A DNA stretch of 61,733 nucleotides from Pseudomonadota bacterium. GTDB lineage: Bacteria > Pseudomonadota > Gammaproteobacteria > Steroidobacterales > Steroidobacteraceae. A program made the translations under genes and the position numbers. Positions 53,920-61,733 of the stretch are shown here, one piece after another (the stretch's first letter is position 1; the number at the start of each line of letters is the position of its first letter). The stretch is taken from NCBI GenBank assembly GCA_021790795.1, contig JAJYFU010000003.1:1-61733 (forward strand), in the 5' to 3' direction. The notes under the pieces were generated by a model. The model saw nothing but the letters and a program-made list of their open reading frames with translations. It made no database searches and had not been told where the DNA came from.

Positions 53920-54638
53920 CAGCGGGGCAACTCCGGAGCCGTCAACGCCGGCTCGTAGCGGTTGTCGTGGCGGATCACCTTCGGCGCCAGCACGCGCGGC
54001 ACGATGCTCACCGGCTCATACACCACGCGCTTCTTCTCGGGGTCATAGCGCGTCTCGACGTTGCCGATGAGCGGGAAGTCCTTGCGGAACGGATGGCCGA
54101 TGAACCCGTAATCGGTGAGGATGCGGCGCAGATCCGGGTGGCCGCGGAACAGGATGCCGAACAGGTCGAAGGCCTCGCGCTCGAACCAGTTGGCGCCCGG
54201 CCAGATCTCCACCAGGGAATCGACGATCGGCTCGCGCGTATCCGGACACACGACCCGCAGCCGCAGCCGCGCATTGTGCGTGATCGAGAGCAGCTGGTAG
54301 ACGACGGCGAAGCGGCCCGCCATGTCCGGATCCGGCGGCGCGTTCATCTCGCGAGCGCGGCTGAAACCGCTGCGGGTCGCCCCCGTGGTCAGCCAATCCT
54401 CGCGGCCGAATTGCAGGAAATCGACGCCGGCGACGTCCATCAGCATCTCGAAGCGCAGCTCCGGGGTGTCGCGCAGCGCACGGCACACCTCGAGCAGCCG
54501 GGCCGGTTCGACTCGGTAGGCAAGCTCGTGCGCCGGCGAGGGCAGACGGGTCACGCCCCTCACGAGCCCTTCGATGGTGTGTGCGAGCGCCTCGATGCCT
54601 GCTCCAGCCGCGGCCGGTTGGTCGGTGGTCTGTTCCAT
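53919..54638 (-). CDS. nuoC: NADH:quinone oxidoreductase subunit C
   Basis: A 239-residue 30-kDa-type subunit. The diagnostic segment is [44 protein letters not shown] near residues 145-190. About 35 N-terminal residues are extra relative to short homologues. It lies 9 nt after nuoB and overlaps nuoD by one base. Confidence 0.96.
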   Translation of the reverse strand: MEQTTDQPAAAGAGIEALAHTIEGLVRGVTRLPSPAHELAYRVEPARLLEVCRALRDTPELRFEMLMDVAGVDFLQFGREDWLTTGATRSGFSRAREMNAPPDPDMAGRFAVVYQLLSITHNARLRLRVVCPDTREPIVDSLVEIWPGANWFEREAFDLFGILFRGHPDLRRILTDYGFIGHPFRKDFPLIGNVETRYDPEKKRVVYEPVSIVPRVLAPKVIRHDNRYEPALTAPELPR

Positions 54639-54647
54639 AGGTGCGCT

Positions 54648-55136
54648 CTACCTGGCGATCGTGCTGGTACGGGCAATCTTCTTCTGCAGCTGGATGATTC
54701 CGTAGACCAGCGCTTCGGCCGTCGGCGGACAGCCGGGCACATAGACATCCACGGGTACGATACGGTCGCAACCGCGCACGATCGCATACGAATAGTGGTA
54801 ATAGCCGCCGCCGTTGGCGCAGGACCCCATCGAGATGACCCATCGGGGCTCGGCCATCTGGTCATATACCTTGCGCAGCGCCGGGGCCATCTTGTTCACC
54901 AGCGTACCGGCGACGATCATGACATCCGACTGGCGCGGGCTCGGGCGGAACACGACGCCGAAACGATCGAGGTCGTAACGTGACGCCCCGGCGTGCATCA
55001 TCTCCACCGCGCAGCAGGCAAGACCGAATGTCATCGGCCACAACGAGCCCGTGCGCGCCCAATTCAGCAGGTTATCGACCTGGGTGGTGAGAAAGCCCCG
55101 CTGAGCGAACCCTTCTTGCTCTTCCGTCAATCCCAC
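54648..55136 (-). CDS. nuoB: NADH:quinone oxidoreductase subunit B
   Basis: A 162-residue subunit holding cluster N2 next to quinone. Ligands: the tandem Cys in [11 protein letters not shown], Cys in [12 protein letters not shown] and Cys in [11 protein letters not shown]. Start GTG 55136 is chosen, since AAGGGG stands 7 nt upstream; a TTG at 55130 overlapping the nuoA stop (TTGA) is the alternative. Both lie inside the end of nuoA. Confidence 0.94.
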   Translation of the reverse strand: MGLTEEQEGFAQRGFLTTQVDNLLNWARTGSLWPMTFGLACCAVEMMHAGASRYDLDRFGVVFRPSPRQSDVMIVAGTLVNKMAPALRKVYDQMAEPRWVISMGSCANGGGYYHYSYAIVRGCDRIVPVDVYVPGCPPTAEALVYGIIQLQKKIARTSTIAR

Positions 55137-55495
55137 TCGAGCGCCCCTTTTTTCCACTCGTAGATGAAGCCCACGGTGAGGATGCCGAGGAATATCACCA
55201 TGGCGATCAGCCCCGCGACGCCGATCTTCCCGAGCGCCACCGCCCAAGGGAACAGAAACACGACTTCGAGATCAAAGACGATGAACAGAATCGCCACGAG
55301 GTAGTAGCGCACGTCGAATTTCATGCGGCTGTCTTCGAATGCGTCGAAACCGCATTCGTACGCGGAAAGCTTGTCGCGGTCGGCGGGATTGCGGGAGAAG
55401 AAGCGGCCGACGAAGGTGCCGAGGGTCAGCATCACCAGCGCCACCGCGGTGGCGACGACGAGGAAAATCAAGATCGGCAGATAATTGTTCAGCAT
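55127..55495 (-). CDS. nuoA: NADH:quinone oxidoreductase subunit A
   Basis: First gene of the operon. A 122-residue subunit with three helices. [39 protein letters not shown] contains the loop Cys and the acidic pair in the second helix that close the quinone chamber. The operon promoter is not clear; a weak hairpin and tRNA-Leu lie directly upstream. Confidence 0.97.
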   Translation of the reverse strand: MLNNYLPILIFLVVATAVALVMLTLGTFVGRFFSRNPADRDKLSAYECGFDAFEDSRMKFDVRYYLVAILFIVFDLEVVFLFPWAVALGKIGVAGLIAMVIFLGILTVGFIYEWKKGALEWD

Positions 55496-55516
55496 GCTTC
55501 CTTCGCCCGGCCAGCT

Positions 55517-55548
55517 AAAAGCAAACAGAAGACCCTCCCGGTGTCTTC
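55517..55548 (-). terminator. Weak terminator candidate between tRNA-Leu and nuoA
   Basis: On the minus strand, GAAGAC and GTCTTC form a 6-bp stem with a 9-nt loop, followed by TGTTTGCTTTT. The stem is short and the T-run interrupted, so read-through into nuoA would be easy. Confidence 0.35.
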
Positions 55549-55589
55549 CCCTTCGAGCGCGTGCATTGTAGCAGCGTGCGAAGGCAATT

Positions 55590-55674
55590 TGGTGCCGACG
55601 GTCGGATTCGAACCGACACGCCTCGCGGCGCTAGCCCCTCAAGCTAGTGTGTCTACCAATTCCACCACGTCGGC
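55590..55674 (-). tRNA. tRNA-Leu (GAG)
   Basis: 85 nt with encoded CCA. Acceptor arms GCCGACG/CGTCGGC pair fully; the anticodon stem CTAGC/GCTAG encloses loop TTGAGGG, giving anticodon GAG. The long variable arm is that of a class II tRNA, and the T-loop is GGTTCGAATCC. Located between secG and nuoA, its common place in Xanthomonas-type genomes. Confidence 0.97.
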
Positions 55675-55719
55675 AACGTCAATCAAAAGCCGCCGCTCCG
55701 CCCGCCGATGCGGTCAGTC

Positions 55720-56094
55720 TCATTTCGCGGGCGGCTGGCCCGAGCCGGATGGCTTGGCCGGCGCATGCGGACTCTTCGGCGCCGCAAGGACCGCCGGCGC
55801 TTTCGTCACCGGCGCCGTCCGCTGCTCGGCGGCCAGATTCAGAATCGTCTTGTGATGCTCCTGCGTGCGCGTGCTGAGATACGTCAGCGCGACGCTGTTG
55901 AGCATGAAGATCGCGGCGAAGACCGCCGTAGTACGCGACAGCGCCGTGGTGGCTCCGCGCGCCCCGAACACCGTTCCCGACGCGCCCGCGCCGAAACCGG
56001 CGCCGGCATCGGCGCCTTGACCATGCTGCAGCAGCACGAGGATGACGACGCACACCCCCGAAACCAGCTGAACGATGAGCAAAATGTCATGCAT
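55720..56094 (-). CDS. secG: Protein-export membrane protein SecG
   Basis: A 124-residue translocon subunit. Helix 1 is ILLIVQLVSGVCVVILVLLQHG, followed by the Gly-rich GADAGAGFGAGASGTVFGARG linker and helix 2 (TTAVFAAIFMLNSVALTYL). The C-terminus is a Pro/Ala/Lys-rich tail, as is common. It helps SecYE in preprotein export. It begins 12 nt after tpiA. Confidence 0.95.
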   Translation of the reverse strand: MHDILLIVQLVSGVCVVILVLLQHGQGADAGAGFGAGASGTVFGARGATTALSRTTAVFAAIFMLNSVALTYLSTRTQEHHKTILNLAAEQRTAPVTKAPAVLAAPKSPHAPAKPSGSGQPPAK

Positions 56095-56106
56095 AGTGAA
56101 AACCGC

Positions 56107-56865
56107 TCACCGCGACCCGCATGCCGCCAGGATCGCCAGAAACTCCTCCGCATTGAGCGACGCGCCGCCGATCAGGCCGCCGTCGACATCGGGCCGCGCG
56201 AACAGCTCGGCCGCATTGCTCGCCTTGACGCTGCCACCATAAAGGATGCGAGTCGCCTCGGCTATTTTAGCATCCCGCATGCCGATTCGCTCACGAATGA
56301 ATGCATGCACCGCCTGGGCCTGCTCGGGAGTCGCGCTGCGGCCCGTGCCGATCGCCCAGACCGGCTCGTACGCGATGACGGCCTCGCGCAACGCGGCCAC
56401 TCCGCACAGCTCGAGCACCACGTCGAGCTGGCGGCCGACGACCTCGTCGGTGCGGCCGGCTTCGCGCTGCGCCAGCTGCTCGCCGACGCACAGGATCGGC
56501 ACCAACGACTTGGCCTGGGCCGCGGCAAATTTGCGCGCCACCAGCTGGTCGCTCTCGTGATAGATCCAACGCCGCTCCGAGTGTCCGACGATGACGTAGC
56601 CGCAGCCGACGTCCTTCAACATCGCCGCGGAAACCTCACCGGTGAATGCGCCCTGCGCCTCGGCGCACACGTTCTGCGCGGCCAGCTGGATGGGCGTATC
56701 GCGGACCAGACGTCCCACTTCCTGCAGATAGACGAATGGCGGACACACGAGGCACTCGGCGGCCGCGCCGTCCGGCAGCCCGGCGAGCAATTCTTCAACG
56801 AGGCGCGCGTTGTCCGCGCGCGTCCCGTGCATCTTCCAATTTCCAGCTACGATGGAGCGGCGCAT
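56107..56865 (-). CDS. tpiA: Triosephosphate isomerase
   Basis: A 252-residue TIM barrel interconverting dihydroxyacetone phosphate and glyceraldehyde 3-phosphate. Active-site residues: Asn/Lys in GNWKMHG, His in VIVGHSERR, Glu in AYEPVWAIGTG, and the phosphate loop ILYGGSVKASNA. ATG 56865 is preferred over the TTG two codons earlier. Confidence 0.97.
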   Translation of the reverse strand: MRRSIVAGNWKMHGTRADNARLVEELLAGLPDGAAAECLVCPPFVYLQEVGRLVRDTPIQLAAQNVCAEAQGAFTGEVSAAMLKDVGCGYVIVGHSERRWIYHESDQLVARKFAAAQAKSLVPILCVGEQLAQREAGRTDEVVGRQLDVVLELCGVAALREAVIAYEPVWAIGTGRSATPEQAQAVHAFIRERIGMRDAKIAEATRILYGGSVKASNAAELFARPDVDGGLIGGASLNAEEFLAILAACGSR

Positions 56866-56947
56866 GCGCAATTCCCGACCTCGAACGGGGGCGGGATGAT
56901 AGCGGCGCGCCCCCGGCAGCGCAACGCACAGCGCCCCAGGTCCACCG

Positions 56948-58282
56948 CTAGCGGACCACGCCGCGCACCACTTCCGCCAGCTCGGCCGCCGCCGCCCGGG
57001 TCTGGCCCTCGTCGCGTCCCTCGACCATGACCCGGATGACCGCCTCGGTCCCCGAGGCGCGCAGCACCACCCGGCCCTGCCCCCCCAGGCGCTGCTCGAC
57101 CCGCTGAACCGCCTCGCATACCGCGGGCACCCCGGCCGGATCGAAACGTTTGGCGACCTGTACGTTGAGCAGCACTTGCGGGAATTTTCGCATCGGCGCG
57201 GTGAGCTCGGCCAGCGAGCGGCCGCTCTGGCGCATCACCGCGAGCACCTGCAGCGCGCTCACCAGGCCATCCCCGGTCGTCGTCTTGTCGAGGCAGAGAA
57301 TATGTCCTGAGGTCTCCCCGCCGAGCACGCCGCCGGTGTCACGCAGCATCGACAGCACGTATCGGTCACCCACCGGGGCGCGGCGGAATTCGACCCCCAG
57401 CTCGCGCAGGGCGACTTCGAGGCCGAGGTTGCTCATCACCGTGCCGACCACCGGCCCCTGGAGCTGCCCGGCCTCGTGGCGTGCGCGCGCAATGACATAC
57501 AGCAGCTGATCGCCATCGACGATTCGCCCCAGGTGATCGACCATGACCAGCCGGTCTCCGTCCCCGTCGAGCGCCAGGCCCACGTGCGCGCGCACACCGG
57601 GGACCGTCAGCTGCAGCAGCTCCGGGTGCAGCGAACCGCAGCCGTCGTTGATGTTACGGCCGTTCGGCGAGCAGCCGATCGGTACGATCTCGGCCCCGAG
57701 GTCGGCCAGCACGCGGGGCGCGACCTTGTAGGCCGCCCCATTGGCGCAGTCAATCACGATCTTGACGCCCGAGAGCTCGACGCCGTCGGGAAGCGTCGCG
57801 GCGCAGAAATCCTGGTAATGGACGCGGGAGCGGTCGACGCGCACGGCCTTACCGAGGTTGCGCGAGGAACGGGTCAGCACCGGTTGGGCAAGCTCGACTT
57901 CGATGCGCGCCTCGAGCTCATCGGAGAGCTTCCCGCCGCTGCCGTCGAAGAACTTGATGCCGTTGTCGTCGTACGGGTTGTGTGAGGCGCTGATCACGAC
58001 GCCGAAATCGCACTCGAAGCGGCGGGCCATATACGCAATGCCCGGCGTCGGCAGCGGTCCGATCAGCATCACGTTCACGCCCGCGGCGACGAATCCAGCC
58101 TCCAGTGCCGATTCGAACATGTAGCCGGAGAGGCGCGTGTCCTTGCCGATCAGTACGGTGCCGCCCTCCGGGGCGAGCACCCGGCCCGCGGCGCTCGCCA
58201 GGCGCAGCGCGAAATCCACCGTCATGGGATCCTCTCCCACGCGGCCCCTGACCCCATCAGTCCCGAAGTATTTCCTGCTCAC
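56948..58282 (-). CDS. glmM: Phosphoglucosamine mutase
   Basis: A 444-residue hexosamine-phosphate mutase that makes glucosamine 1-phosphate for peptidoglycan and lipopolysaccharide. The phosphoserine loop is ISASHNPYDDNG (Ser about 100), the metal loop DGDGDR in LALDGDGDRLVMVD, the sugar loop GGETSGH and the phosphate loop RASGTEAVIRVMVEG. The start is GTG 58282, with GGCGGAA upstream. A 295-nt gap separates it from folP. Confidence 0.97.
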   Translation of the reverse strand: MSRKYFGTDGVRGRVGEDPMTVDFALRLASAAGRVLAPEGGTVLIGKDTRLSGYMFESALEAGFVAAGVNVMLIGPLPTPGIAYMARRFECDFGVVISASHNPYDDNGIKFFDGSGGKLSDELEARIEVELAQPVLTRSSRNLGKAVRVDRSRVHYQDFCAATLPDGVELSGVKIVIDCANGAAYKVAPRVLADLGAEIVPIGCSPNGRNINDGCGSLHPELLQLTVPGVRAHVGLALDGDGDRLVMVDHLGRIVDGDQLLYVIARARHEAGQLQGPVVGTVMSNLGLEVALRELGVEFRRAPVGDRYVLSMLRDTGGVLGGETSGHILCLDKTTTGDGLVSALQVLAVMRQSGRSLAELTAPMRKFPQVLLNVQVAKRFDPAGVPAVCEAVQRVEQRLGGQGRVVLRASGTEAVIRVMVEGRDEGQTRAAAAELAEVVRGVVR

Positions 58283-58577
58283 GTGTTCCGCCTCGCCATC
58301 ACGGGCTCATCGCCAGCCGCATTATCGGCCATCGGCTTGCCGACCGGCCAGCTGAGAATCCTGGCCTCCGGGGCCGCCGATCATCGACGCGCACCGTTCG
58401 CTCCACGGCGACAGGGCAGTCCGCCCAGCAAGTGGACACGGTGGATTTGCGGCAATGACCCGAGGCGCAGCGGGCAGGACGCGAGTGCTGCGGCGATGCG
58501 CCGCCTCCCGTGGCGAGACGGCTCGATCCGCTCCTACGGGCGGACTCGGGCCCGGAAGCAATCGTTCAACGGGCTCC

Positions 58578-59405
58578 TCAACCGACCGCCGCCAACACCT
58601 TCAACGCATCGACCGTGGCGGCGACATCATGGACCCGGAGAATGTTCGCGCCGCGCTGCGCGGCGATGAGCGCGGCGGCGACACTGCCGTACACGCGCTC
58701 GCCGGGGGACTTGCCCGTGAGCGCACCGATCGAGGCCTTGCGCGAAAGCCCGGCGAGAATGGGCAGTCCGTCGACATCGATCTCCCTCAGGCGGCGCAGC
58801 AGCGCGAGATTGTGCTCGAGCGACTTGCCGAACCCGAAGCCCGGATCGAGCACGATGCGCGCATCGGCGATTCCCGCGGCCCGACAGGCATCGAGCCGCT
58901 CCGCGAGAAACGCGCGCACCTCGCCCACCACGTCGGCGTAGCAAGGGGCGCGCTGCATGGTGCGCGGCTCCCCTCGCATGTGCATCAGGCAGACCGCGCA
59001 GCCGGACTCCGCGGCCGCCTCGAGCGCTCCGGGGGCGCGCAGCGCGTACACGTCGTTGATGAGATCCGTCCCCGCGGCAGCCGCGGCGCGCATGACCTCG
59101 GGCTTGCTGGTATCGATGGAGAGGATCGCGCGGGTGCGCGGCCGCAGACGCTCGAGCAGGGGCAGGACGCGCTGCAGCTCCTCCTGAGCCGTCACCGGCG
59201 CGGCGCCCGGCCGGGTAGATTCGCCGCCGAGGTCGATGATCGCGGCCCCTTCCGCCTCGATCGCGAGCGCCCGCGCGAGCGCCTGCTCAGGATCGAGATA
59301 GCGGCCGCCGTCGGAGAACGAGTCCGGCGTGACGTTGATCACGCCCATCACGGTGGGGCTTGCCCAGTCGAGCGACCGCCCCCCACAGCGCAGGAGCGTG
59401 CTCAC
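58578..59405 (-). CDS. folP: Dihydropteroate synthase
   Basis: A 275-residue TIM-barrel enzyme that joins 4-aminobenzoate to the pterin in folate synthesis, target of sulfonamides. Pterin and pABA site segments: MGVINVTPDSFSDGG, DLGGESTRPGA, ILSIDTSKPEVM, LINDVYALR, DPGFGFGKSLEHNLALL, GLSRKASIG. The GTG at 59405 has GGGGGA at good spacing; an upstream GTG at 59435 is less likely. Located 51 nt after ftsH. Confidence 0.96.
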   Translation of the reverse strand: MSTLLRCGGRSLDWASPTVMGVINVTPDSFSDGGRYLDPEQALARALAIEAEGAAIIDLGGESTRPGAAPVTAQEELQRVLPLLERLRPRTRAILSIDTSKPEVMRAAAAAGTDLINDVYALRAPGALEAAAESGCAVCLMHMRGEPRTMQRAPCYADVVGEVRAFLAERLDACRAAGIADARIVLDPGFGFGKSLEHNLALLRRLREIDVDGLPILAGLSRKASIGALTGKSPGERVYGSVAAALIAAQRGANILRVHDVAATVDALKVLAAVG

Positions 59406-59456
59406 GCCGACATCCCCCGTGGCTCGGGCACACACAAAGCCCCGGCCGCGACGTGC

Positions 59457-61364
59457 TCAGCTCGCGGGCGAGCCGAGCGGGGCGCCAGGCAGGGGGCCGG
59501 GCGCCGGCGGCGGCGGGCGATGCGACATGGTGTCGTCCCAGCCGCTCGGCGGCTTCGGCACGCGGCCCGCCATGATGTCCTTCAGCTGATCTTCCTCGAT
59601 GGTCTCGTACTTGATCAGCGCCTCGGCCATGCTATGCAGCTTGTCGAGCGCCGCGGTGAGGATCTCGCGGGCGGTCTTGTAATTGCACTCGATGACCCTG
59701 CGCACCTCCTCGTCGATGGCGTGCGCGGTCACATCCGAGACCTGCTTGTGCTGCGTGACGCTGCGGCCGAGGAACACCTCTCCGGTCTCCTCCGAGTAGG
59801 TGAGCGGCCCGAGCTTGTCCGACAGCCCCCACTTGGTGACCATGTTGCGGGCCAGCTCCGTCGCCCGCTCGATGTCGTTCGAGGCGCCGGTAGTGACCGC
59901 CTCGGGGCCGAAGATCAGCTCTTCGGCGACGCGCCCGCCGAACAGCGTGGCGATGGTGCTCTCCAGGCGCCGCTTGGACATGCTGTAGCGGTCCTGCTCG
60001 GGCAGGAACTGGGTCAGGCCCAAGGCGCGCCCGCGCGGGATGATGGTCACCTTGTAGACCGGATCGTGCTCGGGCACGGTCATCCCGACGATCGCATGCC
60101 CGGCCTCGTGGTAGGCCGTCATGCGCTTCTCCTCCTCGGTCATCACCATCGAGCGCCGTTCCGCGCCCATCATGATCTTGTCCTTGGCGCGCTCGAACTC
60201 GTCCATGCCCACGATGCGCTTGTTGGCGCGCGCGGCGAACAACGCCGCCTCGTTCACCAGATTGGCGAGATCCGCGCCGGAGAACCCCGGTGTACCGCGC
60301 GCGATCAGCGCCGGCTTCACGTCGTCACTCAGCGGCACGCGCCGCATGTGCACCCGCAGAATCTGCTCGCGGCCGCGCACATCGGGCAGAGGCACCACGA
60401 CCTGCCGATCGAATCGGCCGGGCCGCAGCAGCGCCGGATCGAGCACGTCCGGTCGATTGGTCGCCGCGATGACGATGATGCCCTCGTTACCCTCGAAGCC
60501 GTCCATCTCGACCAGCAGCTGATTCAGCGTCTGCTCGCGCTCATCGTGACCACCGCCGAGGCCCGCGCCGCGGTGGCGGCCGACCGCGTCGATCTCGTCG
60601 ATGAAAATGATGCACGGCGCGTGCTTCTTCGCCTGCTCGAACATGTCACGCACACGCGAGGCGCCGACGCCGACGAACATCTCCACGAAATCCGAGCCGG
60701 AGATGGTGAAGAACGGCACCTTGGCCTCGCCGGCGATGGCGCGCGCCAGCAGCGTCTTGCCCGTACCCGGCGAGCCGACCATCAGCACGCCCTTGGGGAT
60801 CTTGCCGCCGAGCTTCTGGAACTTCCCGGGGTCCTTCAGGAAATCGACGATCTCGCCCACCTCCTGCTTGGCCTCATCGACTCCGGCGACATCGGCGAAG
60901 GTGACGCTCACTTGATCCTCGCCGAGCAATCGCGCCCGGCTCTTGCCGAAGGACATCGCTCCGCGTCCTCCCGATGCGCCCTGCATCTGCCGCAGCATGT
61001 AGGCGAACAGGACGACCAGCACCAGCACGGGCAGCAGCTGAATGAGGATCTGCTCGAGAATGCCCTCGCCCTTGGGCGGCTTGCCGGAGATGTCGACGTT
61101 GTGCTGCTCGAGCGCGCCGATCAACGCCGTGTAGTTCGTCTCCGGATTGAAGGCCTTGAACTTCTTGTGGTTGGTCAGTTGCCCATAGAGCATCGTCCCC
61201 TGGAACGTCACCGAGGAGACGTGATTGTCCTCGACGTCGTGCAGGAACGTGGAATAGGTCATGACCTGGGGCTGGTTCGTGTTCGGAATGTAGCGGCTGA
61301 AGACCGCCAGCAGAATCACGACGATAACCACCCAGAGGATGATGTTTTTGGTCAGATCGTTCAT
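59457..61364 (-). CDS. ftsH: ATP-dependent zinc metalloprotease FtsH
   Basis: A 635-residue membrane AAA+ protease. Two N-terminal helices (about 8-22 and 107-125) flank a periplasmic domain; AAA+ Walker A GSPGTGKT near 195, Walker [19 protein letters not shown] with [19 protein letters not shown], and zinc motif HEAGH near 417. The C-terminus has a Pro-rich tail ([13 protein letters not shown]) rather than a defined fold. It degrades membrane and regulatory proteins. Starts 12 nt after rlmE. Confidence 0.97.
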   Translation of the reverse strand: MNDLTKNIILWVVIVVILLAVFSRYIPNTNQPQVMTYSTFLHDVEDNHVSSVTFQGTMLYGQLTNHKKFKAFNPETNYTALIGALEQHNVDISGKPPKGEGILEQILIQLLPVLVLVVLFAYMLRQMQGASGGRGAMSFGKSRARLLGEDQVSVTFADVAGVDEAKQEVGEIVDFLKDPGKFQKLGGKIPKGVLMVGSPGTGKTLLARAIAGEAKVPFFTISGSDFVEMFVGVGASRVRDMFEQAKKHAPCIIFIDEIDAVGRHRGAGLGGGHDEREQTLNQLLVEMDGFEGNEGIIVIAATNRPDVLDPALLRPGRFDRQVVVPLPDVRGREQILRVHMRRVPLSDDVKPALIARGTPGFSGADLANLVNEAALFAARANKRIVGMDEFERAKDKIMMGAERRSMVMTEEEKRMTAYHEAGHAIVGMTVPEHDPVYKVTIIPRGRALGLTQFLPEQDRYSMSKRRLESTIATLFGGRVAEELIFGPEAVTTGASNDIERATELARNMVTKWGLSDKLGPLTYSEETGEVFLGRSVTQHKQVSDVTAHAIDEEVRRVIECNYKTAREILTAALDKLHSMAEALIKYETIEEDQLKDIMAGRVPKPPSGWDDTMSHRPPPPAPGPLPGAPLGSPAS

Positions 61365-61376
61365 CGCATCAGCACG

Positions 61377-61733
61377 CTACACCAAGCGGTAGTCCTTAGC
61401 CAGCATATACATTTCGGCGCTGCGGGCACGAGACGCCGTCGGCTTGATCAGCTTGACCTTGCCGAACTGGCGGCGCGTGGTACGGACCAGCGCCTCGAAT
61501 CCAGCTCCCTGAAAGAGCTTGATCAGGGCGCCACCTCCGGGCTTCAAGACCCGCCCTGCCATATCCAGCGCAAGCTCGGCCAGGTCCATCGCCCGCGGCT
61601 GATCGACCGCATCGATCCCACTGAGGGCCGGAGCCATGTCCGAGAGCACCCAGTCTACCTGCCGCCCGGGCAGACGCTCGAGGAGACCGTCGAATACGGC
61701 CGGATCCCGAAAGTCGCCCTGCACGAATTCCAC
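61377..61733 (-). CDS. rlmE: 23S rRNA 2'-O-methyltransferase RlmE (partial)
   Basis: The C-terminal 118 codons of an RrmJ/FtsJ-type methyltransferase; the gene is cut by the window edge, so its start is outside. Visible are VDWVLSDMAPALSGIDAVDQ with the catalytic Asp, GGGALIKLFQGAGF with the catalytic Lys, and KPTASRARSAEMYMLAKDYR near the end. The family methylates U2552 of 23S rRNA. Its place before ftsH is conserved in many gammaproteobacteria. Confidence 0.95.
   Translation of the reverse strand: MEFVQGDFRDPAVFDGLLERLPGRQVDWVLSDMAPALSGIDAVDQPRAMDLAELALDMAGRVLKPGGGALIKLFQGAGFEALVRTTRRQFGKVKLIKPTASRARSAEMYMLAKDYRLV

Noticed and set aside
55590-55674. tRNA-Leu as an integration site for a mobile element
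   Set aside because: No integrase gene, and no duplicated 3' tRNA end in the flanking housekeeping DNA.

Overview
The window reads as chromosomal DNA of a high-GC gammaproteobacterium near the Xanthomonadales/Nevskiales. The main reason is the right-hand end, where rlmE, ftsH, folP, glmM, tpiA, secG, tRNA-Leu(GAG) and the full nuoA-N operon run in the order I know from Xanthomonas-type genomes. Separate nuoC and nuoD genes, frequent GTG/TTG starts and 1-4 nt stop/start overlaps fit this. The exact taxon cannot be fixed from the sequence alone.

Left part (1-9.2 kb) is sparse and partly decayed: a broken glutathione S-transferase, a lipase-like hydrolase, a diverged RRM protein, several small or hypothetical genes, a discoidin-like protein overlapped by a 37-residue lysine-rich gene, a PEP-CTERM-like secreted protein behind a sigma-54 promoter, and remnants of a DUF6036-type nucleotidyltransferase and a PIN-domain protein beside a CTAG pentamer repeat.

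9.2-19.1 kb is a self-contained export/regulation unit: adaptor, ABC ATPase, two large FtsX/MacB-type permeases, a sigma-54 activator and its sensor kinase. In front of it lie a good -24/-12 promoter and two identical-architecture palindromes exactly 30 bp apart. This is the best candidate in the window for an undescribed regulated system.

19-41 kb is metabolic and envelope accessory DNA: an outer-membrane protein; an old yellow enzyme with a promoter/operator; a plcP-agt-dgkA lipid-remodelling cluster with a Pho-box-like site; a flavin halogenase, DUF2459 protein and TPR-sulfotransferase row; OsmC; a carboxylesterase; a GST divergent from an HxlR regulator; a TVP38 protein; an MBL hydrolase and a GT9 enzyme; a His/Gly/Trp repeat protein; and the homogentisate branch (hmgA, fumarylacetoacetase) divergent from a MarR regulator.

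41-55.5 kb is the complete NADH:quinone oxidoreductase (complex I) operon, read right to left. 55.5-61.7 kb holds tRNA-Leu and housekeeping genes, ending in an rlmE gene cut by the window edge. No CRISPR array, rRNA, insertion sequence or replication origin was seen.
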